Source: Pseudomonas proteolytica
GTDB taxonomy: Bacteria; Pseudomonadota; Gammaproteobacteria; Pseudomonadales; Pseudomonadaceae
Reading direction: 5' to 3'
Assembly: GCF_007858275.1 (NCBI RefSeq)
Contig: NZ_VFEV01000019.1
Span: 61,261-125,260, forward strand
DNA length: 64,000 nucleotides
The stretch's first letter is position 1. Each line of letters begins with the position of its first letter. Positions 43,931 to 51,128 of the stretch are shown here, piece after piece. The notes below the pieces were generated by a model. That model saw only the letters and a list, made by a program, of their open reading frames with translations. It ran no database searches and was not told the DNA's origin. The translations under genes and the position numbers were made by a program.

Positions 43931-44314
43931 ATGACACTTCTCTACCAACCCAAAGAAGGCAGTGTGTTGATTTGTGATTTTCGAGGTTATGAGGTGCCGG
44001 AAATCATCAAGATCAGACCTGTCATTGTGATACGCAGGCACAGGACCAATAGGCTGTTGGTAACGGTTGTGCCCCTAAGTACCACGCCGCCGCAGACGGT
44101 ACTCGCACACCACTTGCAGCTTGAAAGCCATTTATAGGGCGCAAACCCAGTGTGCTGGGCGAAATGCGACATCGTTGCCACCGTCAGCCTTGGACGACTT
44201 GACCGAATCAAGAGTAAGGATCGGCATGGTAAACGAACTTACAAAATCGACGAACTTTCCAGCGAGCAGTTTTTGGCTGTAAAGGCGGCGGTGCGTGGCG
44301 CACTTGGCCTTTGA
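43931..44314 (+). pseudogene. PemK/MazF-like toxin gene interrupted by an in-frame amber codon
   Basis: From the ATG at 43931 the frame reads a MazF/PemK-type N-terminus (VLICDFRGYEVPEIIKIRPV then IVIRRHRTNRLLVTVVPLST). It hits TAG at 44135-44137 after about 68 codons. The same frame continues for 58 more codons (GANPVCWAKCDIVATVSLGR; LDRIKSKDRHGKRTYKIDEL) to TGA at 44312-44314. The downstream half has the PemK-family pattern with a WAKCD..ATVS region and a conserved late LDR.K segment. A single nonsense mutation best explains this. No antitoxin gene was seen next to it. A GTG three codons upstream (43922) could also start it. Confidence 0.72.
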
Positions 44315-44380
44315 CGAATCGGTTAGCTGACAGGAGGCGTTTTGCCACGGATTGTCCTATCCGGCTTTTCAGGCATACTG

Positions 44381-44514
44381 CCCCAGTTCCCGAAAGGGGC
44401 TTGTGAGACTCTGAGGATCCTGGAAATCCAGCTATCGCAGAGCCGGGCAGGACAAAGGCGATGACAAGCCAGCCTGCTTGTGAAGAGGGCGCCGAAAGGC
44501 GCCCTTTGTCGTTT
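44381..44514 (+). ncRNA. Candidate structured small RNA with intrinsic terminator
   Basis: No open frame fits this stretch, but it folds well on the plus strand: CCC-GAAA-GGG (44389-44398), CTCTG/CAGAG (44409-44413 with 44438-44442) enclosing CTGG-AAAT-CCAG, ACAAGC/GCTTGT (44464-44469 with 44476-44481), and a terminator GGGCGCC-GAAA-GGCGCCC (44487-44504) followed by TTTGTCGTTT. A promoter-like CATACT lies at 44374 with TTGTCC 15 bases upstream. Several GGA trinucleotides occur in or near loops. No known family was recognised; it could instead be just the end structure of the converging APE operon. Confidence 0.45.
44487..44514 (+). terminator. Strong hairpin at the end of the candidate sRNA, facing the APE operon end
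   Basis: GGGCGCC-GAAA-GGCGCCC is a perfect 7-bp GC stem with a stable tetraloop. It is followed on the plus strand by TTTGTCGTTT. On the minus strand it lies about 45 bp beyond the last APE gene but lacks a clean T-run. Confidence 0.8.
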
Positions 44515-44550
44515 CTGGTGTTAGGTGGATGCTGGCTTGCCAGGCGCCAC

Positions 44551-45000
44551 TCAGTTCTGCTTCGACGTCCCCGTCTCCCTGAACAACTGCGCCGCCGTCC
44601 CCGCTTGCGCCGCGCCGTTTGTGCGCAGCCCGGCCATGATGTCGCGGTCGAGCATGCTCACCCAGCGGTTGTAGTTGCGATGAATCTTGCCGTCCTTGTA
44701 GCCCAGTTCCTGGCTGTCACGGTAGGTGATGGCGTAGCTGGTGCCGGTATAGCGGATGTCGATCTCGGCGTAGTAGCGATTGCGCACGTTGATCTGGGCC
44801 TGGATCAGGCGTGGGTCGGCGCGCTGGACGGTCCAGTTGCGCTTGTCCAGGGCGGTGAGGATGCTCTGTTTCATTTTCTCTTCGCTGACCTGCTCGTTGG
44901 CGGCGAGCGCGTGCTGGGTGTTGAGCACCGGTTTGCTGGTACAGCCGGCGGCGGTCAGCAGGGTCAGGGCGATGAGGGTGGCGCGTAGCAACGAAGACAT
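44551..45000 (-). CDS. Small lipoprotein at the end of the APE cluster
   Basis: Encodes 149 residues from the ATG at 45000 (MSSLLRATLIALTLLTAAGC); an ATG 18 bp upstream would add MIGENG. The lipobox LTAAG|C predicts lipidation. The mature part contains KMKQSILTALDKRNWTVQRA and YAEIDIRYTGTSYAITYRDS, a small alpha/beta fold with no catalytic motif seen. It starts 27 bp after the preceding ketosynthase stop, so it is the last gene of the operon. A role in handling or anchoring the pigment at the outer membrane is inferred from position only. Confidence 0.75.
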   Translation of the reverse strand: MSSLLRATLIALTLLTAAGCTSKPVLNTQHALAANEQVSEEKMKQSILTALDKRNWTVQRADPRLIQAQINVRNRYYAEIDIRYTGTSYAITYRDSQELGYKDGKIHRNYNRWVSMLDRDIMAGLRTNGAAQAGTAAQLFRETGTSKQN

Positions 45001-45027
45001 TCCGTTCTCTCCAATCAAATAAAAGGC

Positions 45028-46254
45028 TTACTGCCAGCGGCGAAAGATCAGCGACGTGTTGACGCCGCCAAAGGCAAAGTTGTTGTTCATTACGTAGTCG
45101 TTGTGCATCTGGCGGAACTCGCCGCGCAGGTAATCCAGTTCGCCGCAGCGCGGGTCGACTTGATCGAGGTTGAAGGTCGGCACGTATTGGTCACGGTTCA
45201 TCATTTCGATGCTGAACCACGACTCCAGCGCGCCGCAGGCGCCCAGGGTATGGCCCAGGAAGCTCTTCTGCGAACTGATGGGCATGCGGCTGCCGAACAG
45301 GCTGCTGGTGGCCAGGGTTTCGGCAATGTCGCCTTGTTCGGTGGCGGTGCCGTGGCCGTTCACGTAGCCGATGGCATCCGGCGTCAGGCCGGCATCTTCC
45401 AGGGCCAGTTCCATGGCGCGACGCATGGTGGTCTGCTCGGGACGGGTGGTGTGCTGGCCGTCAGCATTGCTGCCGAAGCCGACGATCTCGGCATGGATAT
45501 GCGCGCCACGGGCCAAGGCATGTTCCAGCTCCTCAAGCACCAGCATGCCGCCGCCTTCGCCGATCACCAAGCCATCGCGGCCGCTGTCGTAGGGGCGTGG
45601 GCTGGTTTGCGGGGCGTCGTTTTTCAGGCTGGTGGCGTAGAGCGCATCAAACACCATGGCTTCGGTGGGGCACAGCTCTTCGGCGCCACCGGCGAGCATC
45701 AATGGCAGGCGGCCGAACTTGATCGCCTCATAGGCATAGCCGATGCCCTGGCTACCGCTGGTGCAGGCGCTGGACGTGGGGATCAGGCGCCCGGTGAGGC
45801 CAAAGAAAATGCTGATATTGGCCGCCGTGGTGTGCGGCATCATGCGCACATAGGAGTTGGCGTTCAGGCCCTCGGCCACCGAGTTGAGCAGCATATTGCC
45901 AAAGGCCTTGATCTCATCGGTGCTGCCGGTGGACGAGCCGCAGGCCACGCCCATGCGCCCGTCCTTGATCGACGCATCGCCCAGCAGGCCGGCGTCCTGC
46001 AACGCCTGCTCCGCGGCCCACACGGCCAGGCGCGAGACCCGGCCCATGCTGCGCAGTTGCTTGCGGGTCCAGTGGGCCGGCACCACAAAATCATCAATCG
46101 GCCCAGCCAAACGGGTGTTCAGTTCGCTGAAGCGATCCCACTCATCCATGCGCCGGATGCCGCTGCGCTGGGCACAGAAGTTGGCGACGATGGTTTCCCA
46201 GTCGCAGCCCAGGGAGGTCATGCCGGCCATGCCGGTGACTACCACACGTTTCAT
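45028..46254 (-). CDS. APE cluster beta-ketoacyl-ACP synthase (FabF-like, ApeR-like)
   Basis: Encodes 408 residues. The thiolase-fold catalytic triad is present: Cys in IPTSSACTSGSQGIG, His in YVNGHGTATEQGD and His in KSFLGHTLGACGALE. By order in the E. coli APE cluster this is the last ketosynthase (ApeR position), which may act in starter elongation rather than the main condensation. The ATG overlaps the ketoreductase stop (TGATG); a GTG 6 bp upstream is less likely. Confidence 0.88.
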   Translation of the reverse strand: MKRVVVTGMAGMTSLGCDWETIVANFCAQRSGIRRMDEWDRFSELNTRLAGPIDDFVVPAHWTRKQLRSMGRVSRLAVWAAEQALQDAGLLGDASIKDGRMGVACGSSTGSTDEIKAFGNMLLNSVAEGLNANSYVRMMPHTTAANISIFFGLTGRLIPTSSACTSGSQGIGYAYEAIKFGRLPLMLAGGAEELCPTEAMVFDALYATSLKNDAPQTSPRPYDSGRDGLVIGEGGGMLVLEELEHALARGAHIHAEIVGFGSNADGQHTTRPEQTTMRRAMELALEDAGLTPDAIGYVNGHGTATEQGDIAETLATSSLFGSRMPISSQKSFLGHTLGACGALESWFSIEMMNRDQYVPTFNLDQVDPRCGELDYLRGEFRQMHNDYVMNNNFAFGGVNTSLIFRRWQ

Positions 46255-46982
46255 CAGCACAGGCCCCCGTTCACGGCCAGGACCTGGCGGGTGATGTAGC
46301 CGGCTTCGGCCGACATCAGGAAATTCACCGCACTGGCGACCTCTTCTGGCGTACCCATGCGTTGCGCGGGGATCATCTTCATCAGCTCTTCAACCGGCAC
46401 GTTCTCGTCGAGCATTGCCGTGTCGATCAGGCCGGGAGCCACGCAGTTGACGGTGATCTTGCGCTTGCCCAACTCGATTGCCAGGGCCTTGGCCGCGCCG
46501 ATCAAGCCGGCCTTGGACGCGCTGTAGTTGACCTGGCCACGATTGCCGATCAGCCCCGAGACCGAAGTGATGCACACAATGCGCCCGGCCGCGCGGCGCC
46601 GGATCATCGGCATCATCACCGGGTGCAGCACGTTGTAGAACCCGTCGAGATTGGTGCGCATCACCACGTCCCAGTCGTCTTCCGACAGCGCCGGGAACGC
46701 GCCATCGCGGGTCAGCCCGGCGTTGAGCACCACACCGTAATAGGCGCCGTGGGCTTCAACGTCGGCTTCGAGGATCTGCTTGCAGGTGGCACGGTCTGCC
46801 ACATCGAATTGCAGCACCCGCGCCTTGCGGCCCAGGGCCTGGATTTCGACCTGTACGGCATCCGCCTCGGCGCGACCACTGCGGCAATGCAGCACGATGT
46901 CATGGCCGGCCTGGGCCAGGCGCAGGGCGATAGCGCGGCCGATACCCCGGCTGGAGCCGGTGACCAGTACGGATTCAGTCAT
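46254..46982 (-). CDS. APE cluster 3-ketoacyl-ACP reductase (FabG-like, ApeQ-like)
   Basis: Encodes 242 residues of a short-chain dehydrogenase. The cofactor motif is TGSSRGIGRAIA, the structural motif NAG lies in VVLNAGLTRDGAF, and the catalytic Ser-Tyr-Lys are in ITSVSGLIGNRGQVNYSASK. It reduces each new beta-keto group on the ACP. It overlaps the dehydratase gene upstream by 8 bp and the ketosynthase downstream by 1 bp. Confidence 0.92.
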   Translation of the reverse strand: MTESVLVTGSSRGIGRAIALRLAQAGHDIVLHCRSGRAEADAVQVEIQALGRKARVLQFDVADRATCKQILEADVEAHGAYYGVVLNAGLTRDGAFPALSEDDWDVVMRTNLDGFYNVLHPVMMPMIRRRAAGRIVCITSVSGLIGNRGQVNYSASKAGLIGAAKALAIELGKRKITVNCVAPGLIDTAMLDENVPVEELMKMIPAQRMGTPEEVASAVNFLMSAEAGYITRQVLAVNGGLC

Positions 46983-47439
46983 GACGCGTGTCCTTCGATT
47001 CAGCTAAATAGTTGGCCGCCTGGGGCGGTCGAAATACGTTCAGGCGCGCGCTGGCCTGGATCCCGTCGCCGGTCAGGTGGCATTCGAACACACCCATGCC
47101 GTTGTCGTCTTCCAGGGAGCGCAGGCCGTGGATGGTCAGCTCGGTGCCGGCGGGAAAGTGCTCGACGTTGCATTCAAACTTACGGGTGCCCAACAGGAAC
47201 CCCAGCTCGACGGCTTCACCGTTCTGCCGCGCCCGGCAGCCGGCATAGGCGGCGACGCTTTGCGCCATCAACTCGACGCCGACCCAGGCCGGCAGGCTGC
47301 CGTCAGGGCGGTTGAACAGGCCACCGGGCTTGACGGTGAGGCGGGTGCGGATCTGCTCTTCATCGAACGCCAGCACCTGGTCGATCAGGATCATGTCCCC
47401 GGCGTGGGGCAGCAGTTCGGCGAGCGGCCAATTGATCAT
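46975..47439 (-). CDS. APE cluster hotdog-fold dehydratase (ApeP-like)
   Basis: Encodes 154 residues with the FabZ/FabA-like start MINWPLAELLPHAGDMILID and a central helix PAWVGVELMAQSVAAYAGCR. The LPHAGDM segment carries the catalytic His. In the E. coli APE system two dehydratases act together; the second here is fused to the AMP ligase (58428-60098). It should convert 3-hydroxyacyl to enoyl intermediates, leaving conjugated double bonds. Four-base overlap with the ketosynthase before it. Confidence 0.85.
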   Translation of the reverse strand: MINWPLAELLPHAGDMILIDQVLAFDEEQIRTRLTVKPGGLFNRPDGSLPAWVGVELMAQSVAAYAGCRARQNGEAVELGFLLGTRKFECNVEHFPAGTELTIHGLRSLEDDNGMGVFECHLTGDGIQASARLNVFRPPQAANYLAESKDTRHD

Positions 47440-48602
47440 GGGGCGTCTCCGATAATCAGGCTGACGTTATTGCCGCCGAAGGCAAACGAGTTGCTCATCA
47501 GGCAGCGTTTTTCCAGGGTGTCGCCGACCTTGGCCCAGCGCAGGGCGGGCAGCGCCGGGTCGGCCTGGCCGTCCCAGATATGCGGCGCCAGCGCGCCCTC
47601 GTCCAGGCTCAGCCAGCAGAACGCTGCTTCCAGCGCCCCGGCGGCGCCCAGGGTATGGCCGGTCATCGGCTTGGTCGAGGAACAGGCTACGCCAGCGGGA
47701 AACAGTGTCGCCACGGCCAGGCTTTCCATGGCGTCGTTGTGCTGGGTCGCGGTGCCGTGCAGGTTCAGGTAGCCGATCTGCTCCGGTGCCAACTTCGCAC
47801 TGGCCAGGGCCTTGCTCATCGCCTGCAAAGCGCCCTTGCCCGTGGGTTCCGGCGCGGAAATATGGTGTGCATCGCAGCTCGCGCCGCTGCCCAGCAGGGC
47901 AATGGGGGCCGGGGTCTTGCTCATCAGGAACAGCACCGCCGCCTCGCCGATGTTGATGCCATTGCGGTTCACCGAAAACGGGTTGCTACGCTCGCACGAC
48001 ACGGCCTCCAGGGAGGTAAAGCCATTGAGGGTCAGCTTGCACAGGCTATCGACCCCGCCACACAGCACTGCATCGCACAGGCCCAGGTCCAGCAGGCGGC
48101 GCGCGCTCATCATCGCGCGAGCGCTGGAGGTGCAGGCAGTGGAAATCACATAGGCCGGGCCGCTCAGTTGCAGCCAGTCGGCGAGGAAGTTGGCCGGGGC
48201 GCCGAGTTCTTGTTGCCGGTAGTCGTAATCTTCGGGGAACTGCCCTTGTTGCAGGTAATGGGCAATGCCGCGACTGGCTTCATCGATGCCCGAGGTGCTG
48301 GTGCCCAGTACGATGCCGATGCGCGAGGCGCCAAAGGTCTGGATCGCTTGCCGGATCGGGCCTTCGATCTGCAAGGCGGCTTCCAACAGCAACTGGTTAT
48401 TGCGGCTGTTCTGCTGGGCCAGGTGCGGCGGCAGCGCCGCCAGTTCGCCGGGCACGCTGCCCACCGGCAGCACCCGATCGGGCACCCAGCCGCTCTCGGC
48501 GCGCATGCCCGAACAGTCCCCGGCAAACAGGTTGCGCCGCACTTGCTGCTGGCCACGGCCCAGGGCGCAGATGATCCCGAGGGCATTGAGGTAGGCGGTC
48601 AT
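47436..48602 (-). CDS. APE cluster beta-ketoacyl-ACP synthase (ApeO-like)
   Basis: Encodes 388 residues. The catalytic Cys lies in VISTACTSSARAMMSARRLL, with His in NLHGTATQHNDAMES and in MTGHTLGAAGALE. The N-terminus MTAYLNALGIICALG and its place right after the DUF3261 lipoprotein match ApeO, the ketosynthase that pairs with the chain-length-factor-like ApeC in E. coli. The partner here would be the 61936-62655 product. It overlaps both neighbours by 4 bp. Confidence 0.88.
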   Translation of the reverse strand: MTAYLNALGIICALGRGQQQVRRNLFAGDCSGMRAESGWVPDRVLPVGSVPGELAALPPHLAQQNSRNNQLLLEAALQIEGPIRQAIQTFGASRIGIVLGTSTSGIDEASRGIAHYLQQGQFPEDYDYRQQELGAPANFLADWLQLSGPAYVISTACTSSARAMMSARRLLDLGLCDAVLCGGVDSLCKLTLNGFTSLEAVSCERSNPFSVNRNGINIGEAAVLFLMSKTPAPIALLGSGASCDAHHISAPEPTGKGALQAMSKALASAKLAPEQIGYLNLHGTATQHNDAMESLAVATLFPAGVACSSTKPMTGHTLGAAGALEAAFCWLSLDEGALAPHIWDGQADPALPALRWAKVGDTLEKRCLMSNSFAFGGNNVSLIIGDAP

Positions 48603-49081
48603 GGGCTGCTCTCAAGCGCGGTGACGCGATAATCCAGGTGCTGGCCGGGCATGCTCACGGTGAAGGTCAAGGGCGCGCGGTAAATCACTTGCCAATGCGG
48701 CTTGAGCGCCCGCACACCGTCGTCCTCACGGGCTTGGGGGTAGCTGCCTGGCAGCTCGGCGGCGGGCGTCAAAGCGAACAGCAAGGCGGCAAACAATTCA
48801 CGGGCCTGGGGGTTGGGCGGCAATAAACCATCCGCTTGCCAACTGCCGGCCACCAGTTTTTGCCGGGCGAGGGGGATGCCCAGTGGGTCCATCAGCGACC
48901 AGCGCAGCGCTTCGCCCTCGCGCTGGATCACCAGAAGCCAGTCCTGGCGCTGGCCGTCCTGCTCGCGCTCGATATGCAATTGCACGGGCAAGGCCAGGTT
49001 TGGCGTATGCACCGGCAGCGGCGGCTGGCTGGCACACGCGGCCAGCAGCAACAGGCAGCCGATCAACAACGCACGCATCAT
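48599..49081 (-). CDS. DUF3261-type lipoprotein (ApeN-like)
   Basis: Encodes 160 residues with a lipoprotein signal peptide (MMRALLIGCLLLLAACAS; lipobox LLAA|C). The mature part is LolB-like in feel (PVQLHIEREQDGQRQDWLLV; SLMDPLGIPLARQKLVAGSW). In E. coli APE clusters a DUF3261 lipoprotein sits between the exporter and the ketosynthases; together with the LolA-like protein it may receive the lipid-linked polyene at the outer membrane. That role is inferred. Confidence 0.82.
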   Translation of the reverse strand: MMRALLIGCLLLLAACASQPPLPVHTPNLALPVQLHIEREQDGQRQDWLLVIQREGEALRWSLMDPLGIPLARQKLVAGSWQADGLLPPNPQARELFAALLFALTPAAELPGSYPQAREDDGVRALKPHWQVIYRAPLTFTVSMPGQHLDYRVTALESSP

Positions 49082-49827
49082 GCTGGCGTGCCTGTGAGTG
49101 GCTTGCGTGCGACCACATTCACCAGGGTTTCTTCACGCTCGCCAAACGGCTTAGGCTGGCGCAGGCCCCAGCGCTCCAGCAGGCCGAAGTCTGCCGAGCG
49201 GCTCCACCACAGGTACGGGTACGAGACATTCTGCGGGCCGAACTCGAAACCCTGGTCGCGGATCATCTCCAGGTACTCGGCGGCGCTTTTCTGCACATGC
49301 ATCGGGTGGCGGAACAGCCAGCGAATCACCCAGGTGTCGATATAGGCTTCGGTGGACTCGGCAAACAGCAGGTAGCCGCCGGGCTTGAGCACCCGGTAAA
49401 ACTCGGTCAGCGCCCGCTGCTGCTCCACCAGGTGGTGGAAGGTCTGGTGGCAGAACAGGATGTCGACACTTTCATCGGCCACGTTGAGGGTGGCGCAATC
49501 GCTGCCGATCAGCTCGATCTCAATGCCCTGGCGCGCGGCTTCGGCCCGGCTCAAGTCGAGGCTGTGCGGGTCGGCGTCTAGGCCGATCAGGCGCTCGGGG
49601 GCGAACACCTGCTGCAGGTAACGGAACGATTTGCCCTGGCCGCAACCGGCATCCAGCAGCACTGGCGCTTCTGGCAACGGGTCGCTGAACAGGCTGCGCA
49701 GGTCGTTGATCGCCACGCGCAAGACGTGATGCTGCCAGGTGTGGCTGCGCAGGAACCAGAAGCCGAATTTGGTCTCTTCGACGTAGTTTTTGCTCAAGTA
49801 CTCTTTTGACACAGATGGGCTGCTCAT
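49078..49827 (-). CDS. Class I SAM-dependent methyltransferase of the APE cluster
   Basis: Encodes 249 residues from the ATG at 49827, which overlaps the flavoprotein stop by 4 bp. The SAM-binding motif is VLLDAGCGQGKSFRYL, with the acidic residue of motif II in LIGLDADPHSLDLSR and a post-motif FYRVLKPGGYLLF. It probably methylates the aryl head group; the E. coli APE head is a 4-hydroxy-3-methylphenyl group. O- or C-methylation cannot be decided here. Confidence 0.87.
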   Translation of the reverse strand: MSSPSVSKEYLSKNYVEETKFGFWFLRSHTWQHHVLRVAINDLRSLFSDPLPEAPVLLDAGCGQGKSFRYLQQVFAPERLIGLDADPHSLDLSRAEAARQGIEIELIGSDCATLNVADESVDILFCHQTFHHLVEQQRALTEFYRVLKPGGYLLFAESTEAYIDTWVIRWLFRHPMHVQKSAAEYLEMIRDQGFEFGPQNVSYPYLWWSRSADFGLLERWGLRQPKPFGEREETLVNVVARKPLTGTPA

Positions 49828-51071
49828 AGGTTTTCCCCCGCACAGATTTCCGAAAGCATCCGCAAACGGCGCTTGGGTTCGCTGACAAAGGGGTTGCGCT
49901 CGTCCCAGGCATAACCGGCGAGGATCGAGCTGATCATGCGGCGGATTTCCGGGGAGCTGCCAGGGTGGTAGATCACATCCTGGAACGTGCCGGCGTACCA
50001 GCCTTCGACGTAGCAACGGAAGGTATCGACCCCGCGCTTGAGCGGTTCGGCAAACTCGGTCTGCCAGTCCACGCTCTCGCCTTTGAGCTGGCGATGCAGG
50101 ACGCCTGCGGCCATGCTGGCCGAGCGCATGGCGATGGTCACGCCCGAGGAGAACACCGGGTCGAGGAACTCCGCCGCGTTGCCCAGCAGCGCAAAGCCTG
50201 GGCCGTGCAAGGTGGTGACGTTGGCCGAGTAGCCGCCGATGGTCCGCGCCGGGGTATCCCACACTGCGTTCGCCAGAACGTTGGACAGGCTCGGGGTTTG
50301 CTCGATAAAGCCGCGCAGGCAGGCATCGAGATCCCCATCACAACCGTCGAAATGCTCCTTGGCCGCGACCACGCCCACCGAGCAGCGCCCGTTGCTGAAC
50401 GGGATGGTCCAGAACCAGATATCACGCTGGGTGGGGTGGGTGGTGATGAGGATCTTGGTGCGGTCGAAGCCTGGGTGTTCGATACGGTCTTCGACATGGG
50501 TGAACACCGCCTGGCGCAACGGGAAGTTCGAGGGTGCTTCCAGGTTCAGCAGGCGGGGCAGCACGCGGCCGTAACCACTGGCGTCGAGCACGAAGCCGGC
50601 CTTGATGTGGTATTCGCGGCCATTCTCGCGGCGCACATGCAGGTAGCGGTGGCCAGCGGCGAAGTCCACGCCGACCAGGGTCTGGCCGTAACGGATCTCT
50701 ACGCCCTGCAACGCCGCCTGATCGGCGAGCAACTTGTCGAAATCGGCCCGCTGGACCTGGAAGGTAGTGGGCTTGCCTTCACTGAACGTGTCACCGAAAT
50801 CAAACGCACTGTAGCGCTCGCCCCAGGCAAACGCGGCACCGGTTTTCAGCTGGAAACCGGCGGCGTTGACCGCCTCGAGCATGCCGGCTTCTTCGATAAA
50901 GTCGATGCAGTGGGACAGCAGGCTCTCGCCGATGGAAAAACGCGGGAAGTGCTCGCGCTCGATGATCAACACATCATGCCCGTTACGCTTGAGCAACGCG
51001 GCCGCAATGGCACCGGACGGGCCGGCACCGATCACCACGACCTGGCGACGTTCCATTTCAACTGTGGGCAC
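49824..51071 (-). CDS. Flavin-dependent halogenase-like FAD oxidoreductase of the APE cluster
   Basis: Encodes 415 residues. The FAD Rossmann motif is VVVIGAGPSGAIAAALL. Several features match flavin-dependent halogenases more than other flavoproteins: FPRFSIGESLLSHC after the first beta-alpha-beta unit, KTGAAFAWG (a lysine at the place of the catalytic lysine of phenol and pyrrole halogenases), and WFWTIP, which fits the WxWxIP signature. Xanthomonadins and flexirubins, relatives of this pigment, are halogenated. It could therefore chlorinate or brominate the aryl ring. A hydroxylase or reductase of the same superfamily is the alternative. The start is the first ATG, 57 bp after the exporter gene. 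Confidence 0.72.
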   Translation of the reverse strand: MPTVEMERRQVVVIGAGPSGAIAAALLKRNGHDVLIIEREHFPRFSIGESLLSHCIDFIEEAGMLEAVNAAGFQLKTGAAFAWGERYSAFDFGDTFSEGKPTTFQVQRADFDKLLADQAALQGVEIRYGQTLVGVDFAAGHRYLHVRRENGREYHIKAGFVLDASGYGRVLPRLLNLEAPSNFPLRQAVFTHVEDRIEHPGFDRTKILITTHPTQRDIWFWTIPFSNGRCSVGVVAAKEHFDGCDGDLDACLRGFIEQTPSLSNVLANAVWDTPARTIGGYSANVTTLHGPGFALLGNAAEFLDPVFSSGVTIAMRSASMAAGVLHRQLKGESVDWQTEFAEPLKRGVDTFRCYVEGWYAGTFQDVIYHPGSSPEIRRMISSILAGYAWDERNPFVSEPKRRLRMLSEICAGENL

Positions 51072-51128
51072 TGTGGCTCCTTGCCGGGTTGGCGATCATC
51101 ACATTCAACTGAAAAAAATTAGTGGGCA

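Noticed and set aside
44461..44988. Plus-strand frame of 175 codons starting at the end of the candidate sRNA
   Set aside because: It runs antisense through the small lipoprotein gene and begins inside a terminator structure.
49828..50262. N-terminal extension of the methyltransferase frame
   Set aside because: It overlaps the flavoprotein gene out of frame, and the proper start overlaps that gene's stop by 4 bp as elsewhere in the operon.
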